A stretch of 64,000 nucleotides of DNA from Corylus avellana (lineage: Eukaryota; Streptophyta; Magnoliopsida; Fagales; Betulaceae): the NCBI RefSeq assembly GCF_901000735.1, contig NC_081546.1:27609900-27673899 (forward strand). Reading direction: 5' to 3'. The position numbers were made by a program, and so were the translations under genes. Positions within the stretch are counted from its first letter, which is position 1. Each line of letters opens with the position of its first letter. This document shows positions 11,578 to 23,600 of this stretch, in pieces. Below the pieces are notes generated by a model. It ran no database searches. It was not told the DNA's origin and worked only from the letters and a program-made list of their open reading frames with translations.

Positions 11578-13486
11578 TCAAACTCTTAAGGCCACCTGAT
11601 CTTGCCATGAAATCTTCCTTTTCCCTGCTCGATTTGGCCCATTTCCGATATTCCTGCAAATTGATAACTTCATATCATTGAGCTGCTCATCACTTCCACC
11701 TCTTAGTAGACTTTTCTTAGGCTCATCCGTTTTCAATAGCTCGCAATCAGCCTGTAACTCCTCCTCCTCTCTCTGCGAAAAAAACCAAACCAATAAAAAC
11801 ATTAGCACATAACAAAAAGAGCAAATGCAAGAACTTGATGCTTGTAATTCACCCGGGTCGCTAAATAATACCGAAATCTGGTTCAAGTCGAAGACCGGAG
11901 TAGTGTTTCGCTTAGTGGCATCTTTCCCACTGTAGATCCTTTCCTTCTGATTCAGGTCAAATATTGGACCAGAAGTTTGCAAAGCAGCTTCCTTTCCATT
12001 AAAAGTCCTAACCTTCTGGTTTAAGTCAAAGACCGGACCAGGTTTCCTCAAGGTGGTTTCCATTCCATTGTAAATCCTTTCCTTTCTGTTTAAATCAGAG
12101 ACAGGAAGAGGGGGCCGTAATGCAGCTTCTTTTTTACTGTAACTCTTTCCCTTTGTAGTACTAGCATTTCGAATATCAAACTTCTTTGGATGCACAGAAT
12201 CTTTCTTTGGTTTCGAGTTGGAAGACTGGATTGCCATCAAGTATTTGTATCGTTTCCTCAAAAAGCTGCAATTAAAAAGAATATATCATGGCCTGAATTA
12301 TAAATTTCTATTGATAAATGAATGTGGAAAATACACAAGCATTATTTCTGTACCTGACTTCCCCTGAGAGGGTAATTTTTTTGTGTTTCATCATCTGCAA
12401 TTTCTTCTTCATGGCCTCTGTTTCCTGAAATATGCTTCAATATTACAAATCCATCTCTGGCTAACTCAAGAAAATTAAAGCCCCCCCCATAAGACTATAA
12501 ATTAAGGCTAGCCAAGACCTCACAAACCAAACAAGGTAAACATTATCAAGATTAGCAAGAGCAAAACACAAATAGATAGGGATAAATAATTACCAACGAG
12601 TACCCAAAACGAGGATGAAAAAAGCCTAAAAAATAGTAGTTGAACCCTCTATTTAAAAGAAAAAATAAGCTCATATACAAGGTAAAAATACTGACAACAA
12701 ACACAGAGAACAGCAGGAAGACAGAAATGAAGAAAAACCTAGTGTTAAAGAAAAGGTATCAACCCAGGGAAAAACCGATTAAACTCATGATTAGTAAATA
12801 ACAACAGTTTCCCCCCTAATGTCAGTTTGGATGATGGGAAAGGTTGGAATATAACATAGACTATAAAATGAACACCCCCTCCCCCAAAAACCCAAAAAGA
12901 AAAAAGAAAAGAAAGAAAAAACAATATTAGGCAATGTTTATGAAAGTTCATTATAAATGAAACCAAACAAACCAAAAGAAAACATCTTATATTATATTTC
13001 AATTCCATTTCCTTTTTATCAGTTTTTCGCAGCAACCAAACATAGGGTATGGTAAGAAAATCAAGAAAATCAAACCAGAAACCCATAGAGAAAAGAAAAA
13101 AAAAAAGAAAAAGAAAAAGGAAATTCAATTTTTTTGGCTTTGCTTATGCAAGATCTTTAGCTTTTCTGAAACTAAAAATAACAATATCAAACATAAGATC
13201 CAAAATATTAATTTCTCTTTCATATACTCAGTTTTCTAAGCAACCATACATACATAAAGAACCCAAAAAACCTATGAACAAAACCCACCAGAAAATCAAA
13301 CAAAACATCAGATCTGATGAAACCCACAACAGAAATTACAAATCAATTGAAACCCACAAATGAAATTACCTTTTGTAGCTCTTCAAAGTCTTGCAAAAGA
13401 CTTTGATGCTTGAACCTGTTCCTTGGGTCCTTATACAAAGCATATGGAGAAGGCTCCACAGCAATAACCCCTTTCATCTTCTTCAT
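11578..13486 (-). CDS. Unnamed plant nuclear-type protein with four tandem FDLN repeats
   Basis: Four exons on the minus strand: 13486-13370, 12424-12354, 12265-11872, 11772-11578; 258 residues. Every junction keeps phase. Start MKKMKGVIAVEP; residues 1-75 form a charged, probably helical segment (HQSLLQDFEELQK, AMKKKLQMMKHKK, FLRKRYKYLM) typical of a plant-only family of unknown function that I recognise but cannot name. Residues 108-194 hold four repeats of about 23 residues, each centred on DLN (VSDLNR, VFDLNQ, IFDLNQ, VFDLNQ). The C-terminus has a basic GKRK followed by ISWQDQVALRV, which looks like a nuclear localisation signal and a conserved tail. The 99-bp last intron (11871-11773) stays open in frame, so reading through it would falsely add a hydrophobic stretch (about CSFCYVLMFLLVWFF). 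DLN cores recall EAR repression motifs, but DLNxxP is not met, so a repressor role is speculation. Confidence 0.8.
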
Positions 13487-13870
13487 CAGGTCACAGAAGA
13501 ACAGAACCCAAAAGCCGGGAACCAACAATTACAGAGAAAGAAATAGAGGGAGAGAGACAGAGAGATGGGTAATGAAAAAGAAAGAGGGAGATGGGTAAGA
13601 AATAATGAAAGAGAGGAGGCTAGAGAGACATAATAGGGAGAAAGAAACAAGAAAGACAAATAAGAAAAGAGAGATAGAGAGGGGAAGAGGTAAGAAGGTT
13701 CTTGCTTTCCCTGTTTTCTCTGTGAAACTCTGACCGAGACAAAGAAACCCAAAAAAGCCCACATAACTCGGTGAAAAATAATGTTCTTTTGAGAGACAGT
13801 GATGAAGATGGGGATTTTTTGGGGGGTTGCAGAAGGGTATTGTTGGCAACATGTCTTTATGAGAGAGAGA
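13487..13870 (-). promoter_or_regulatory. CT/GA-rich 5' leader and proximal promoter of the FDLN-repeat gene
   Basis: On the minus strand the 380 bases before the ATG at 13486 are strongly pyrimidine-rich (TCTCTC runs, e.g. 13540-13690 and 13860-13874). This is a usual composition for plant 5' UTRs and GAGA-type promoter elements. Start site and TATA box are not fixed. Confidence 0.35.
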
Positions 13871-14015
13871 GAGCGAGTGAGGCTGTGAGATGGGTTTGGT
13901 TGGAGGACAATTGAAAACATCTATCTATCTATCTTCTCTTTCTTTTCTTTCCCATTCTTTCTTTCTTTCTTTTTTGTTTTTCTTCCACATAAATTTTGGT
14001 CCAGCTGGGCCATTG

Positions 14016-14019
<4 letters not shown>

Positions 14020-14050
<31 letters not shown>
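14020..14050. repeat. (GA)15 microsatellite
   Basis: An uninterrupted AG dinucleotide run in the intergenic region upstream of the FDLN-repeat gene. Confidence 0.95.
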
Positions 14051-14052
<2 letters not shown>

Positions 14053-14299
14053 GGGTGTGGTGTGGACTCTTCCTTTGTTTTTTGATAGGGAGGGGGGTGC
14101 GTGGAGTTTCCATGTTTCTTCTTTCTTTGTATTTGTTGTTGGCCTGTGTGTTAGAGAGAGAAAGACAGAGTCTTTTTAGTGAGAGAAAGATGAGGAGTGC
14201 TGAAAAAAGCAGAAGCTATATGGGGAGATACATGATGCTGTTATATTATCTGATGTGCTGTTTGCAGTTGATGTTGTTGGTACAACCTTATTTTTAGGG

Positions 14300-16300
14300 T
14301 TGTGAGATGCTGGTGTTTCTGAATAGGAGAGCCACTTTTCTCCCTTTCACATTATTATAACACACCAGGTCAATTGGGTGCGAATTTACTGGTATAGCCA
14401 TTTTTGGTCTTTGCTTTGAGGTTAAGGATGCTGTCTCCTTTCTGTTTTTACACCCAATAAGCTTTCCAGCATTTAGCAGATAAAGCAGAACAAGACCCAA
14501 ATTCTGGTTCCAGCCAGAAACCCAAACCCAAAAAAAAAAAAAAAGTTGTCCTTTTGTACAAGCCCTGAATGGTTTTGCAAGGGCCTGTTGGTAAATTCAT
14601 GTTCCATTGCCAAAACTATTGAATACAGAGGTTCCCATCCACACCTACCTTCTGGACTTTTGCGTGTCACCACCACCTACCTGCCTATCCACTAGAAAAG
14701 ATGGGGAAAAAGCTTTCTCAGCCTCTTGGCCTAATGTTGGGGCCAACCAACCGTATATGCTGAGATTTTGATTCTACCACTTCATCAGCCATTACTGCTT
14801 AAAGACGATAAGGGGCAATTTAGTAAATTCGACCCTATGTCAAGTCCTAGTGCCGTAGTGGACACACTGTGAATACCCACCACCATGGTAGGAGCTCTAT
14901 TAATTTAACATTTTGCCCTTGGGAGGAGGATCAGTGGACACAACCTAATCTGATGGGGTGAAAGAGAGAGAAAAAGCTGCTGAATCTCTCTTGAAGTTTG
15001 GTTCCCTTCTGTAAACAATCTTGTAGGCTAGCACCTTTAGTCCCTTGTGACTCTAGAGAGAGAGAGTGAGAGCGAGAGAGTGTCTATTTATTCTAGGCTA
15101 ACTATTCCAATTCTTATGTTGGTTTCTAGTCTTGTAGAGACTGTGGCACCAAACAAGTCAAATTTTTTAATCTTCTAACTTGATGATTTGACGAGGAGTT
15201 TTTGTGGTGGTTAATAGTCAAAAATTGTCGGTTTTTATATTATGTGTCGGATTCAAATCGAATTAAAATATAAGTATAAAATTATATATATTAATTCTAA
15301 CGTGTTCTATTTAATTATTTCATTAATTTCATGTTACCAGTTGTATGAAGATCATATGTCAAAAATTACCAACTAAGTTTTAGAGACACAGGTTGCTTGG
15401 CTTTTAATTCCCTTGTCCTGTACCTTTCTGTTGCTCCAATTAGTTAACTCCTAAGCACAGAGATGTATTGTTGAGTGACATGGACATTTGAGTGTGATAT
15501 AAAAGAGAGGTGGACTTTGTCTTTGTCCTCCAAAAGAAGGAATATAAAGAAGAAGAAAAGAAAGGTACTTCCAGATGCATGCTTAAATCATACACCCATT
15601 AGCATTGCTACAGTGTAGATTAACATCATGTGCAGGTTTAAGTGCCATAAGAATTTGAAGGCATGGCAAAAGTTATTTCTTGTATGAGCAAAAATCCTAA
15701 GGCTCATACAAGGCAAGCAATTTCTATGTGGTTAAAGATGTATTAGGGAGTGACTTCTAATTCTGTAATGGAAATTACTTACTCTTGATTAATGCTAGTC
15801 ACATTGAGTTCTATTGATGCACTGGTAGGGTTAAATCTGGTTATATAGTTCAATTGATCTTGAGGAAGCGCATGTAGTTCTTCACCATTTAGGCTCCTCC
15901 TAAGCAATTTTAAGCGAATAGATGCTATCATGATAACGCTAAGAGAGAGTAGCTACATTTAGTTGTCTCCTCTGATCCGAAGCTCATTAATGATTATTAT
16001 GAAAACTAGCATCATGAACACCCATCCCCTGTGATGTTACCTGATACAAATTTTATTAATTGTTGGTAGAACAATTTTCGAACCACCAGAGCTCTCTCCC
16101 TTTTAAAAACTCTTCATTCCATTTATCTTTCTCTTAGTAGAAGGGTAACTTAACCATCGAAGTTTCTTGATTCTTCGAAGGGCCGATGGACTCCTATGAC
16201 TTTTTTCTCTGTTTTGCAAGAGCTCCATCGCCGCCCCTATAGTTCGAAAACTATTCTACTAGTTGTCTTATAAGTTTAAACCAGCAGCTCAACTATGTGT
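14300..16300. other. Intergenic DNA, no gene seen
   Basis: Mixed-composition sequence with short GA-rich runs (e.g. 15055-15081) and no reading frame resembling a known protein. Confidence 0.5.
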
Positions 16301-16308
16301 AATCAAAA

Positions 16309-16657
16309 TTGTTGGATCGGACATTTGACCATCTCATCTAAAAATCAATTGATGTTCAGTGAGGAAAACCAAATCTTTTTATGGCATTTAAAATCACACT
16401 CCACAAGGTTTTTTTAAAGAGCCGTTCAAGTGAGCAGAGTGATATTATTGCATCTCAATATGACACTCTCACAATTCAAACTCATGACCCTCGCTTAGAT
16501 ACCATTTGTTGGATCGTGCTTTTGACCATCTTATCTAAAAATCAATTAGTGTCCAATGAAGGAAAACCAAATTCTTTTATGGCATTCAAAATCGCACCCT
16601 GTAAAGCATGTTCTAAGCGTCGTTCAAATAAGCATAATAATATTATTGCACCTCAAT
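16309..16657. repeat. Two direct repeats, period about 197 bp
   Basis: A unit of about 150 bp beginning TTGTTGGATCG and containing CTAAAAATCAATT, a GGAAAACCAAAT stretch and TTATTGCA is present at about 16309-16460 and 16506-16657, with about 80 percent identity by eye. The spacer ends in CTTAGATACCATTTGTTGG, reminiscent of a common dicot dispersed repeat. Its class is unresolved. Confidence 0.65.
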
Positions 16658-16699
16658 AAAAATGAAGCAAAATTCCCTACAATTAGGATCTTGTTATTG

Positions 16700-17355
16700 G
16701 CCTTATTCTCCTATTCTAGACTTTTCCGTGCCCTCCTCTTTGGGCTGCGTCCGATCAAAATGATTGCAAAAGTGTTTGTGAGTTGTGATATTATTTCTCT
16801 AAAGCAAAATAAAACTCCAAATATGACCAGAGCATTGGGTTGGAAGTTGGAACAAGTCAAGCAAGCCGCCGGATGTGAGTGTTGGCAAATATGATCTGCC
16901 CCCATGTATGGATTTACTTGGCAAAACGATTTACTTGCCAACGACTTGTGTGTCAATGGTGTTCAGACGACTTTTCAGACTGCTTCCTCCTTCTAAGTAC
17001 AATTAAAAACCAAAAACAAAATCAAAACGACCCACCACCAAAAAAAAAAAAAACAAAACAAAAACAAAAACAAAAACAAAAAAATCAAAAAACAAAAAAC
17101 AAAGAAACAAAACAAAACAAAACAAAACTGAATCACAGACTTAAATGCGTTTTAAACAAAATTGTGTAAAGTATCTCGTTTGGTAGCTGTTTAGACATTT
17201 TCAAATCGTAAGTAATGAGTTGTGCTCTAAAAAATACACGGTTTTAAATATTAAATTACAATTTTAAAAGTCAAATAGCACTTTTAAACCAATTATCTAG
17301 ACAAAAAGGCCTACCAAAAAAATAATTAAAATTAAAAAACTCAAATATGCCATTC
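16700..17355. other. Intergenic DNA with (A/C)-rich simple sequence
   Basis: Contains an AAAAC-type simple repeat at about 17035-17130. The open frames over it are compositional artefacts. Confidence 0.6.
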
Positions 17356-18010
17356 AGAGCATTCTCAGTAAACTCTATATAAGGGAGCCTGTTCCCTATG
17401 TGTAGGAAATATGTTCAAAAAATCGCAAAAAAAGTCCCACAACAGACTTCCTAAATGAGCCTCAACCATGAGGATTGCTACAGTGGAACCCAAAGTATAA
17501 AGTTCTACTATTGCAATTCTTATTATTATTAAATTTTTTTTTAAAAAAAAAAAAACGTTTCTCTCTCTTATCACTCTCTCCTCTCATATATATAATATAA
17601 TTTTTTTTAAAAAAATATTTTAATGATACAGGGAATGATTAGCATTTTCAGTAGTTTCTTTGTCATTTTTCCTATACTTAAGGATTCAAACTATTTTTTG
17701 CTTCCCTTAATCATTTCCTATATCATTGAAATATTTGTTTTTTTTTAATTATATTATATATATGAGATGAGAGAATTGTGAGACATGAGAGGAGAGAGGA
17801 GATAGGAGAGAATCATTTTTTATTTTATTTTAATAATTATAATGATTGCTACAGTGTAGCAATCATAATGTTTAGGGTTTCACTGTAGCAATCATAATGT
17901 TTAGGATTCATTTAGAGAGTTTGCTGTGAAACATTTTTTGTGATTTTTTGGACATATTTCTTAAACTTAGGAAATAGACTCTCTTATAAAGAGTATGCTG
18001 AAAACGCTAG
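17356..18010. mobile_element. Large foldback MITE with terminal inverted repeats of about 130 bp
   Basis: The left end (GCATTCTCAGTAAACTCTAT, then AAATATGTTCAAAAAATCGC) is the inverse of the right end (GCGATTTTTTG-like sequence near 17938, then AGAGTATGCTGAAAACGC). Both arms end inward with a GATTGCTACAGTG motif (17472 and 17843). AG-rich and CT-rich inner stretches also pair, so nearly the whole element could fold on itself. It holds no transposase. Confidence 0.7.
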
Positions 18011-18107
18011 AAGCTATTAGAGTAATGTATTTTAACATAGAGAATCAAAAAATAATTTGAATCCTTAAATATAAAAAAATGACAACAAAAAACTGCAGAA
18101 AATGCTC
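17638..18107. mobile_element. Second inverted-repeat pair overlapping the large foldback
   Basis: 17641-17704 (AGCATTTTCAGTAG, TTAAGGATTCAAACTATTTT) is inverted at 18038-18106 (AATAATTTGAATCCTTAA, CTGCAGAAAATGCT). One arm lies inside and one outside the 17356-18010 element, so two related foldbacks are nested or rearranged. Confidence 0.6.
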
Positions 18108-18109
18108 TC

Positions 18110-19280
18110 ATATCTCGGTCCTATGGCCTATCAAACACTCCAAGACCAAAGATTGAGAACCAGAGCTTTTTCTAGGAACAAAATGCAGAGCCGGAGACTG
18201 ATTGGTCAAAGGAGAGTTTCTGACAAATGTACAATGTACAAGTTCCTCCTAGTGGGCCTAAAGATCTTCGTTTTTACTTTAGTTTTTGGGCCTTTCAACA
18301 CCATACTTATTACTTAACAAAGAAAAAAAAAATGGAAAATCTTCTATACATGCTAAAAATTGATGAAGATTTTTTATTTTTTATTTTTTATTTTTGAAGT
18401 CAAATGAAAAAAATTTATTTTATGGTCCCATTTGAATTTTATAAATTTAACTGGATATATATTGTGACATGTGATAATCATGAATCCGGTTGAATAGAAT
18501 AAAATAAAATCTGAATCGTGAAATTGTTTAAGTGAAATAAAAATAATCATATTTTGTTAAATATATTGAAATAGTATCTGTCATGATCAAGATTTTATTT
18601 TGTTACATACATGGTGATATGTATTAAACGTAAATTACAGTTAAGAAGAAAAAAAATAAAAAATCCCTTTTATGAAGAAGATACTTTAAGATTCAAAGTG
18701 TATCAATTTGAAAAAAATAAACATAATCATAATTCATACGTTGGTCCACATAATTATGTAAATTTCAATTGCGAATCTCTCTTATTATTTGGTTGAATAT
18801 CGCAAAAACATGTTTCACACCTTGATCATCAAAAAGCAACAAGGAAAAATAATGAAAAGCAATGATTATAATTTAATTGAGGTACTTTGTTATTATATCT
18901 CCTAGGACTTCCATATAATATAACTTGAAGTAATTTCTCATTATAGTTTGGCATGTCAATAAATAATCTTAGTTAATTGTTGCTATAGTGAATGCTGCTA
19001 GGGATGCTACATAAGTCCCATGTTTATTGATGTGACAGTTCATGTGGCACAAAAATTTTTACTCCACCACCTCAACCTTTGGCGATACCTCATAGCCGCA
19101 TTAATGAATCCAACCACATTGTCTCCACCTCCTCTTTTGGGCATTAATTTTGGTGTGGAGATAGAAAACAAACAAATTTATTTAAACAGTTACAACTAGG
19201 TCATGAGACTCTAGCTGTAGAGACCCACGATCAGATCTCTGTCCATAGAGTTGTTGAGACCCAATGGTAAGCTAGTGGTG
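18110..19280. other. AT-rich intergenic DNA, no gene seen
   Basis: Short frames only, no recognisable domain. Confidence 0.5.
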
Positions 19281-19283
19281 ATT

Positions 19284-19415
19284 AAAGATTGCGAGGTGCC
19301 ACAACGGATGAGAACCCTGATGGTCACGCCCAAGGAGGGAAACTACACTAGTCGCCCCTTCCCATCCTTTTAATTAGAAAAAAAAAAAAGAAAAAAAAAA
19401 AAAGATTGCGAGGTG
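19284..19415 (+). mobile_element. Short SINE-like retroposon with perfect 15-bp target-site duplication
   Basis: AAAGATTGCGAGGTG occurs at 19284-19298 and 19401-19415. The 102-bp insert between them starts CCACAACGGATGAGAACCC and ends TTTTAATTAG plus an A-rich tail (19378-19400). Flanking repeats of this length and a 3' A tail are the mark of LINE-driven retroposition. The body is only about 75 bp and I do not recognise its source; it may be a 5'-truncated SINE. Confidence 0.8.
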
Positions 19416-19829
19416 GAGTAAAGGATAATGGCCGCGTGGTTGGCACAATAGACGTGGCTAACATAATAAATGACACATGAACTCTTACGCGTTTATAAGG
19501 AGTTGTTGCGGTGTCAACAATTAAAAATAAAATTTTAGTACATTCCAATCATATGTTAATAGGTGACAAGAAGTTGTAAAAAGTCCCCAGGTTTAACATT
19601 TTTACTGTCAATTTTTTTTTAATAAATAAAATAAAAAAGAAACATTCTTGCCAGTAGTTTGTTTGACAAAGTACTTTACAATTTGAGACTTTTTATTGAT
19701 TTTGTTTTTAACTATTTATTTTATAAGATTAGGAGGGTAGGAACTAGGTACCACTCATAGTAAAAACTAATGTTAGTATGCGTACTGGCAAATATACTTC
19801 GGAAAATTACAATTAATCACATTTTGATT

Positions 19830-19985
19830 TGGAAGTAACACTACTATTTACACCAATTTATAACACTTATTTCATACCACATCAATCACTTAAAAAACAA
19901 AAGTATTAACTATTTAAAATACGTTACATTAATCAATATAAAATGAGTGATAAATAGAGGTAAAAACTCAGTTGACCAAAATATA
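19830..19985. mobile_element. Possible small foldback repeat
   Basis: ACACTACTATTTACACC and ACACTTATTTCATACC on the left resemble the inverse of AAAATGAGTGATAAATAGAGG on the right. It is similar in style to the MITE at 25061-25210 but more decayed. Confidence 0.35.
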
Positions 19986-20416
19986 TAACCGGTTCTCAGG
20001 CTCCACAGTAACTACCTATGTAATTACCGTCGATTACCGGTTGGAAGCCGGTTATCCGCACCCCTAACCAGGTCTTTAAAAGATTGGGCTTTTGGGATCT
20101 ATTTTAGGTATTGGGTCTACTTTTGGGGCTTAATTTAAACATTTTTTTGTCATTTCTAAAATAAAGTATGGTTTTTTTGGCCCAATAACCTTAAAAGTGC
20201 AAAACTTATAACTTTAACCCTAGAGTCAAACAACATCGTTTTACCGGCTATAACCGGCCTGCTCTAGGCATTTTCAAAAATTGGTTAGGGGCGGTTACTA
20301 GTTATTTCCGATCTCTTTCATAAGCAATAAGCCAATTTGTTAGTTTTCAATTATCAATTAGTAATTGATTATCAATTGATAGCCGATTATAACCGGCCGG
20401 ATTTACACCCCTAAAT
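19980..20416. mobile_element. Decayed hAT-like element ends
   Basis: Repeated ACCGG-rich subterminal motifs. CCGGTTATCCGCACCCCTAA (20046-20065) and GGCCGGATTTACACCCCTAA (20396-20415) end alike and point the same way. ACACCCCTA-type ends next to ACCGG motifs are common in plant hAT remnants. No transposase frame is present. Confidence 0.45.
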
Positions 20417-20650
20417 GGTGTGAAGAGTATCATTGCCTTTGATTCACGAATATTACAACAAACTTTATCACACGATCGTCTATACCATACTCGGTCTACG
20501 TGCTCTTCTAGAATTGGTCCGTTCTTATAGCGCTTGAACGACAGGTGATACCCACTAACTCTTAACAGTCTCTAAAAAAAAAAAAAACAAACCTACACAT
20601 TATCCTCTCCAAACAAAAAACTTAAAAGCCCAGAACTCTTTCACAGCTCA

Positions 20651-23600
20651 ATGGCGTCGACGATTTCTCTCACTGGTCAGATGTCAAATCTACAAGGAAT
20701 AAAGCCTTGCCCTTCGTCTCCCTCCCTCTGTAACTCTCTCTCTCTCTGGCTCTCTTTTTTGTATTCTTTTGTGCAGTGTGAGAATATATGGATACAAGTA
20801 TTGACTAGGATTCTGGGTTCTTTTGTGCAGTGTGGTCTATGTGGGAATAAATCATGTATTGCTCCCCTGAATTTGTTTTATGGATATGTTTTGTATATTG
20901 TGCTTTTCTGAATTTGATTTCTTGTATCAAGTGGAGGTATTAATATTGATGTGGGTCTTTTGTGGTTGAAAGTTTCGTGAAGTTGAGCACCATTATGGGT
21001 CTAACGAGTGCTTTGGTTTTGGTGGGGTTAAAGCAGTTTCTCCTGACAGAAATGGGTTATCTGTGAAAATGACTGTGGTTTACACAATAGGTGGATGTTT
21101 TAGTTTCACAAAACTAAGAACCTAAAAAAAAAAAAAACGTGTTTTTGACACAAGATCTCTCTGTACAAATAATGTGGGATGACGCAACAATCTTTGATGA
21201 GTAGAGAAAAACTAATCGAAATTGGTATGAAAAGAAAACATGGCTCTTACTCATGTTAATTCTAATCAAATGCATTGACGCTGTCTTGAGTTTCTTTCTT
21301 TCTTTCTGTTTTTTTTTAATGTCCGTTGAATGTGCTTTAGGACACTATGCCAAAGAAAATTTTGGTCTTCAACTTCTCTGTAATGGTTCATTCTTTAAGT
21401 TCGCAACTTCCAGTTATTTTATAACGATTCTAGCTTTCCAAACCGTGTATTTGAATAATTTATGATAGTAAAAAGAGTTGTTTGTAACCTACTCTTGTCC
21501 TGCTCATTACAGGTAACCTAACTTCAAATGCCAATTTAGTGGGTATACAGATGCTATCTCGACGTCGTCAGGGAAAATCTGGGCATAATCATAGATCCCT
21601 CCGTGTGTACAGTCTATTCGGAGGAAAAAAGGAAACGAATGATCAGAGTGGAGATGCGCCTTCAAAGGTTAATGGAGTTTACTTTTGTCTTCTCAGCAAA
21701 CAGTATGTGTTGGTTCTAAAACATGATCACATAGGTTGACACTAACTATTGAACATCTAGAGTAACTTTGTTTGCGGGGGTGTATTGAAGGCCTTGAAAA
21801 ACCTCTAAACCCAGTTTTGTGATAATTTTGATTAAGTCAGAGGTTTCTCTGGTGCATGCCAGTGAGAAAGCCAGGAAGGAAATAACATATGCATATACTG
21901 AAACTCATCTAAATCTATGTTATGTAATAATATTTGTCCTAACAAAGGCTGGTATGTTGGGTTCTGATAAGATGAAGCTTGTTTGTCTGGCTTTATCTGT
22001 TGCCTATTTTGGAACTTGTAGAAGTGCCTGCCTTTATTTTCTTAAAGAGTGGAGAAATATAAGGCCATTTGCCATTTTTTCTTAAATTTAATCTCTGTAT
22101 TACCCTCTAGGTTTCCATAAGCATTTACACAGACATGCACAGAGACATACAAGAGATGTGTTCTGTTTTAAAATCACAACCATGCCTGAGTAAGATCTTG
22201 GAAAGTTGCTGGTCGTCCACATCATAGGTTTTAAATTCATCCCTGAAAACAAATTAATTTCCTTATGGACAATAGTGTCTGAGATTTGAAAGCAAAAGAA
22301 AAAGAATTGTTTGAAGAGGAGCTGGTCTGAGATTTGAAAGCAAACGAAAAAGAATTGTTTGAAGAGGAGCTGGCTTGTGAGATAGAGAATTTAAAAATCT
22401 GAATTTCTTTTTTATCACAACAGCACGATGCTTTCATTTTCTTTCTCTAGATGTTGGAGTGACGAATTGCTTTAAACAGGAACTTCTTATTACATGAATG
22501 CTTCTTGGACTGACAAGAAAACACTCTATATCATTGTATTCAATCATAAAGCAATTCCTCAGAGGTGTCTCGAGTTTTTGATGATATTGCTTAGAGGAGC
22601 CAAGTTTTTGGTGATATTGCAATACCTAAATAAGTCATATAAAGTATTGAATTATATGGTTTAAAAGTGCCTGAGGAGTCAGAATACTCTTTTTGGTGTA
22701 GCCTGGGACTGAACACTTATATGTTGCATCCTTCTCAACTTCTCCTTAGCAGAACAAGTATGGAATTATACCCTAGTGTGTGATGATTTGTTCCCTTGAC
22801 AGTGAGATCTACAGGGGGATATAGGGTGAATTTGTTCGCAGTCTTAAATCAAATTTATAGGGACTATTAATTTTATTGGTGTTATGTAGTTTATTTGCAT
22901 GATGACATGGAGTTGGACTCATATCTGTGAACTTAGACTAATATTACTTTGCTCGTTGACTTTAGGCAGGAATTTTTGGAAACATGCAGAACCTTTACGA
23001 GACAGTTAAGAAAGCACAAATGGTTGTCCAAGTTGAGGCAGTACGGGTGCAAAAAGAACTTGCTGCGTAGGATTATATGTTACACCTATTGCATCTGAAT
23101 TTTTACTCTCTGTGTATCTGTCTGTGAAGTCTTCATTTTGTTTTTTATCATTTTGTTATGCAGAACAGAGTTTGATGGTTACTGTGAAGGTGAGCTAATC
23201 AAGGTATTTTAGTCCCTCTCTGCCTGTCTGTCTCTCTGTGTGTTTGTGTGTGTGCTTGCACTTGAGTGTTTGTAATTTGCTTTTGGACATTAATATGGTG
23301 AACTGGTAAAGTCATTTGTTAGGTCAATCATTTGCTCGTGTTTGAATGAGGACAAAATTTTGCTTTAGCTTTTGACTTGGTTTGCCTTCGAAAGAGCTCG
23401 CAAAACATAGAAAATTTGTTTATGTTATATTGTTTTCAGTGGGATTCGAGGCAAATTTTTGTTTTTGTGGATAGAGCCATTTAAAAGCTAGATCAGAATC
23501 ATTGTGCAAAACAGTAAGATCATGTAGACATTTTACTTGGTGTAATTTGATATCTTTGTTATGATTCTGTACATGACAAAGATATACTTCCAAATTTCCA

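Noticed and set aside
11773..11871. Hydrophobic segment (about CSFCYVLMFLLVWFF) in the FDLN-repeat protein
   Set aside because: It lies in a 99-bp intron with GT donor, branch-like TGCTAAT and CAG acceptor. Removing it joins DLNQIS to REEEELQ in phase.
14020..14050. CRISPR-like or satellite array
   Set aside because: Dinucleotide microsatellite only. No spaced repeats of that kind occur anywhere in the window.
13486..14113. Ser/Leu- and Arg/Glu-rich frames
   Set aside because: Produced by CT/GA-rich simple sequence in the leader and promoter of the FDLN-repeat gene.
16879..17169. Lys/Gln-rich 96-codon frame
   Set aside because: It comes from an AAAAC simple repeat, with no domain and no splice support.
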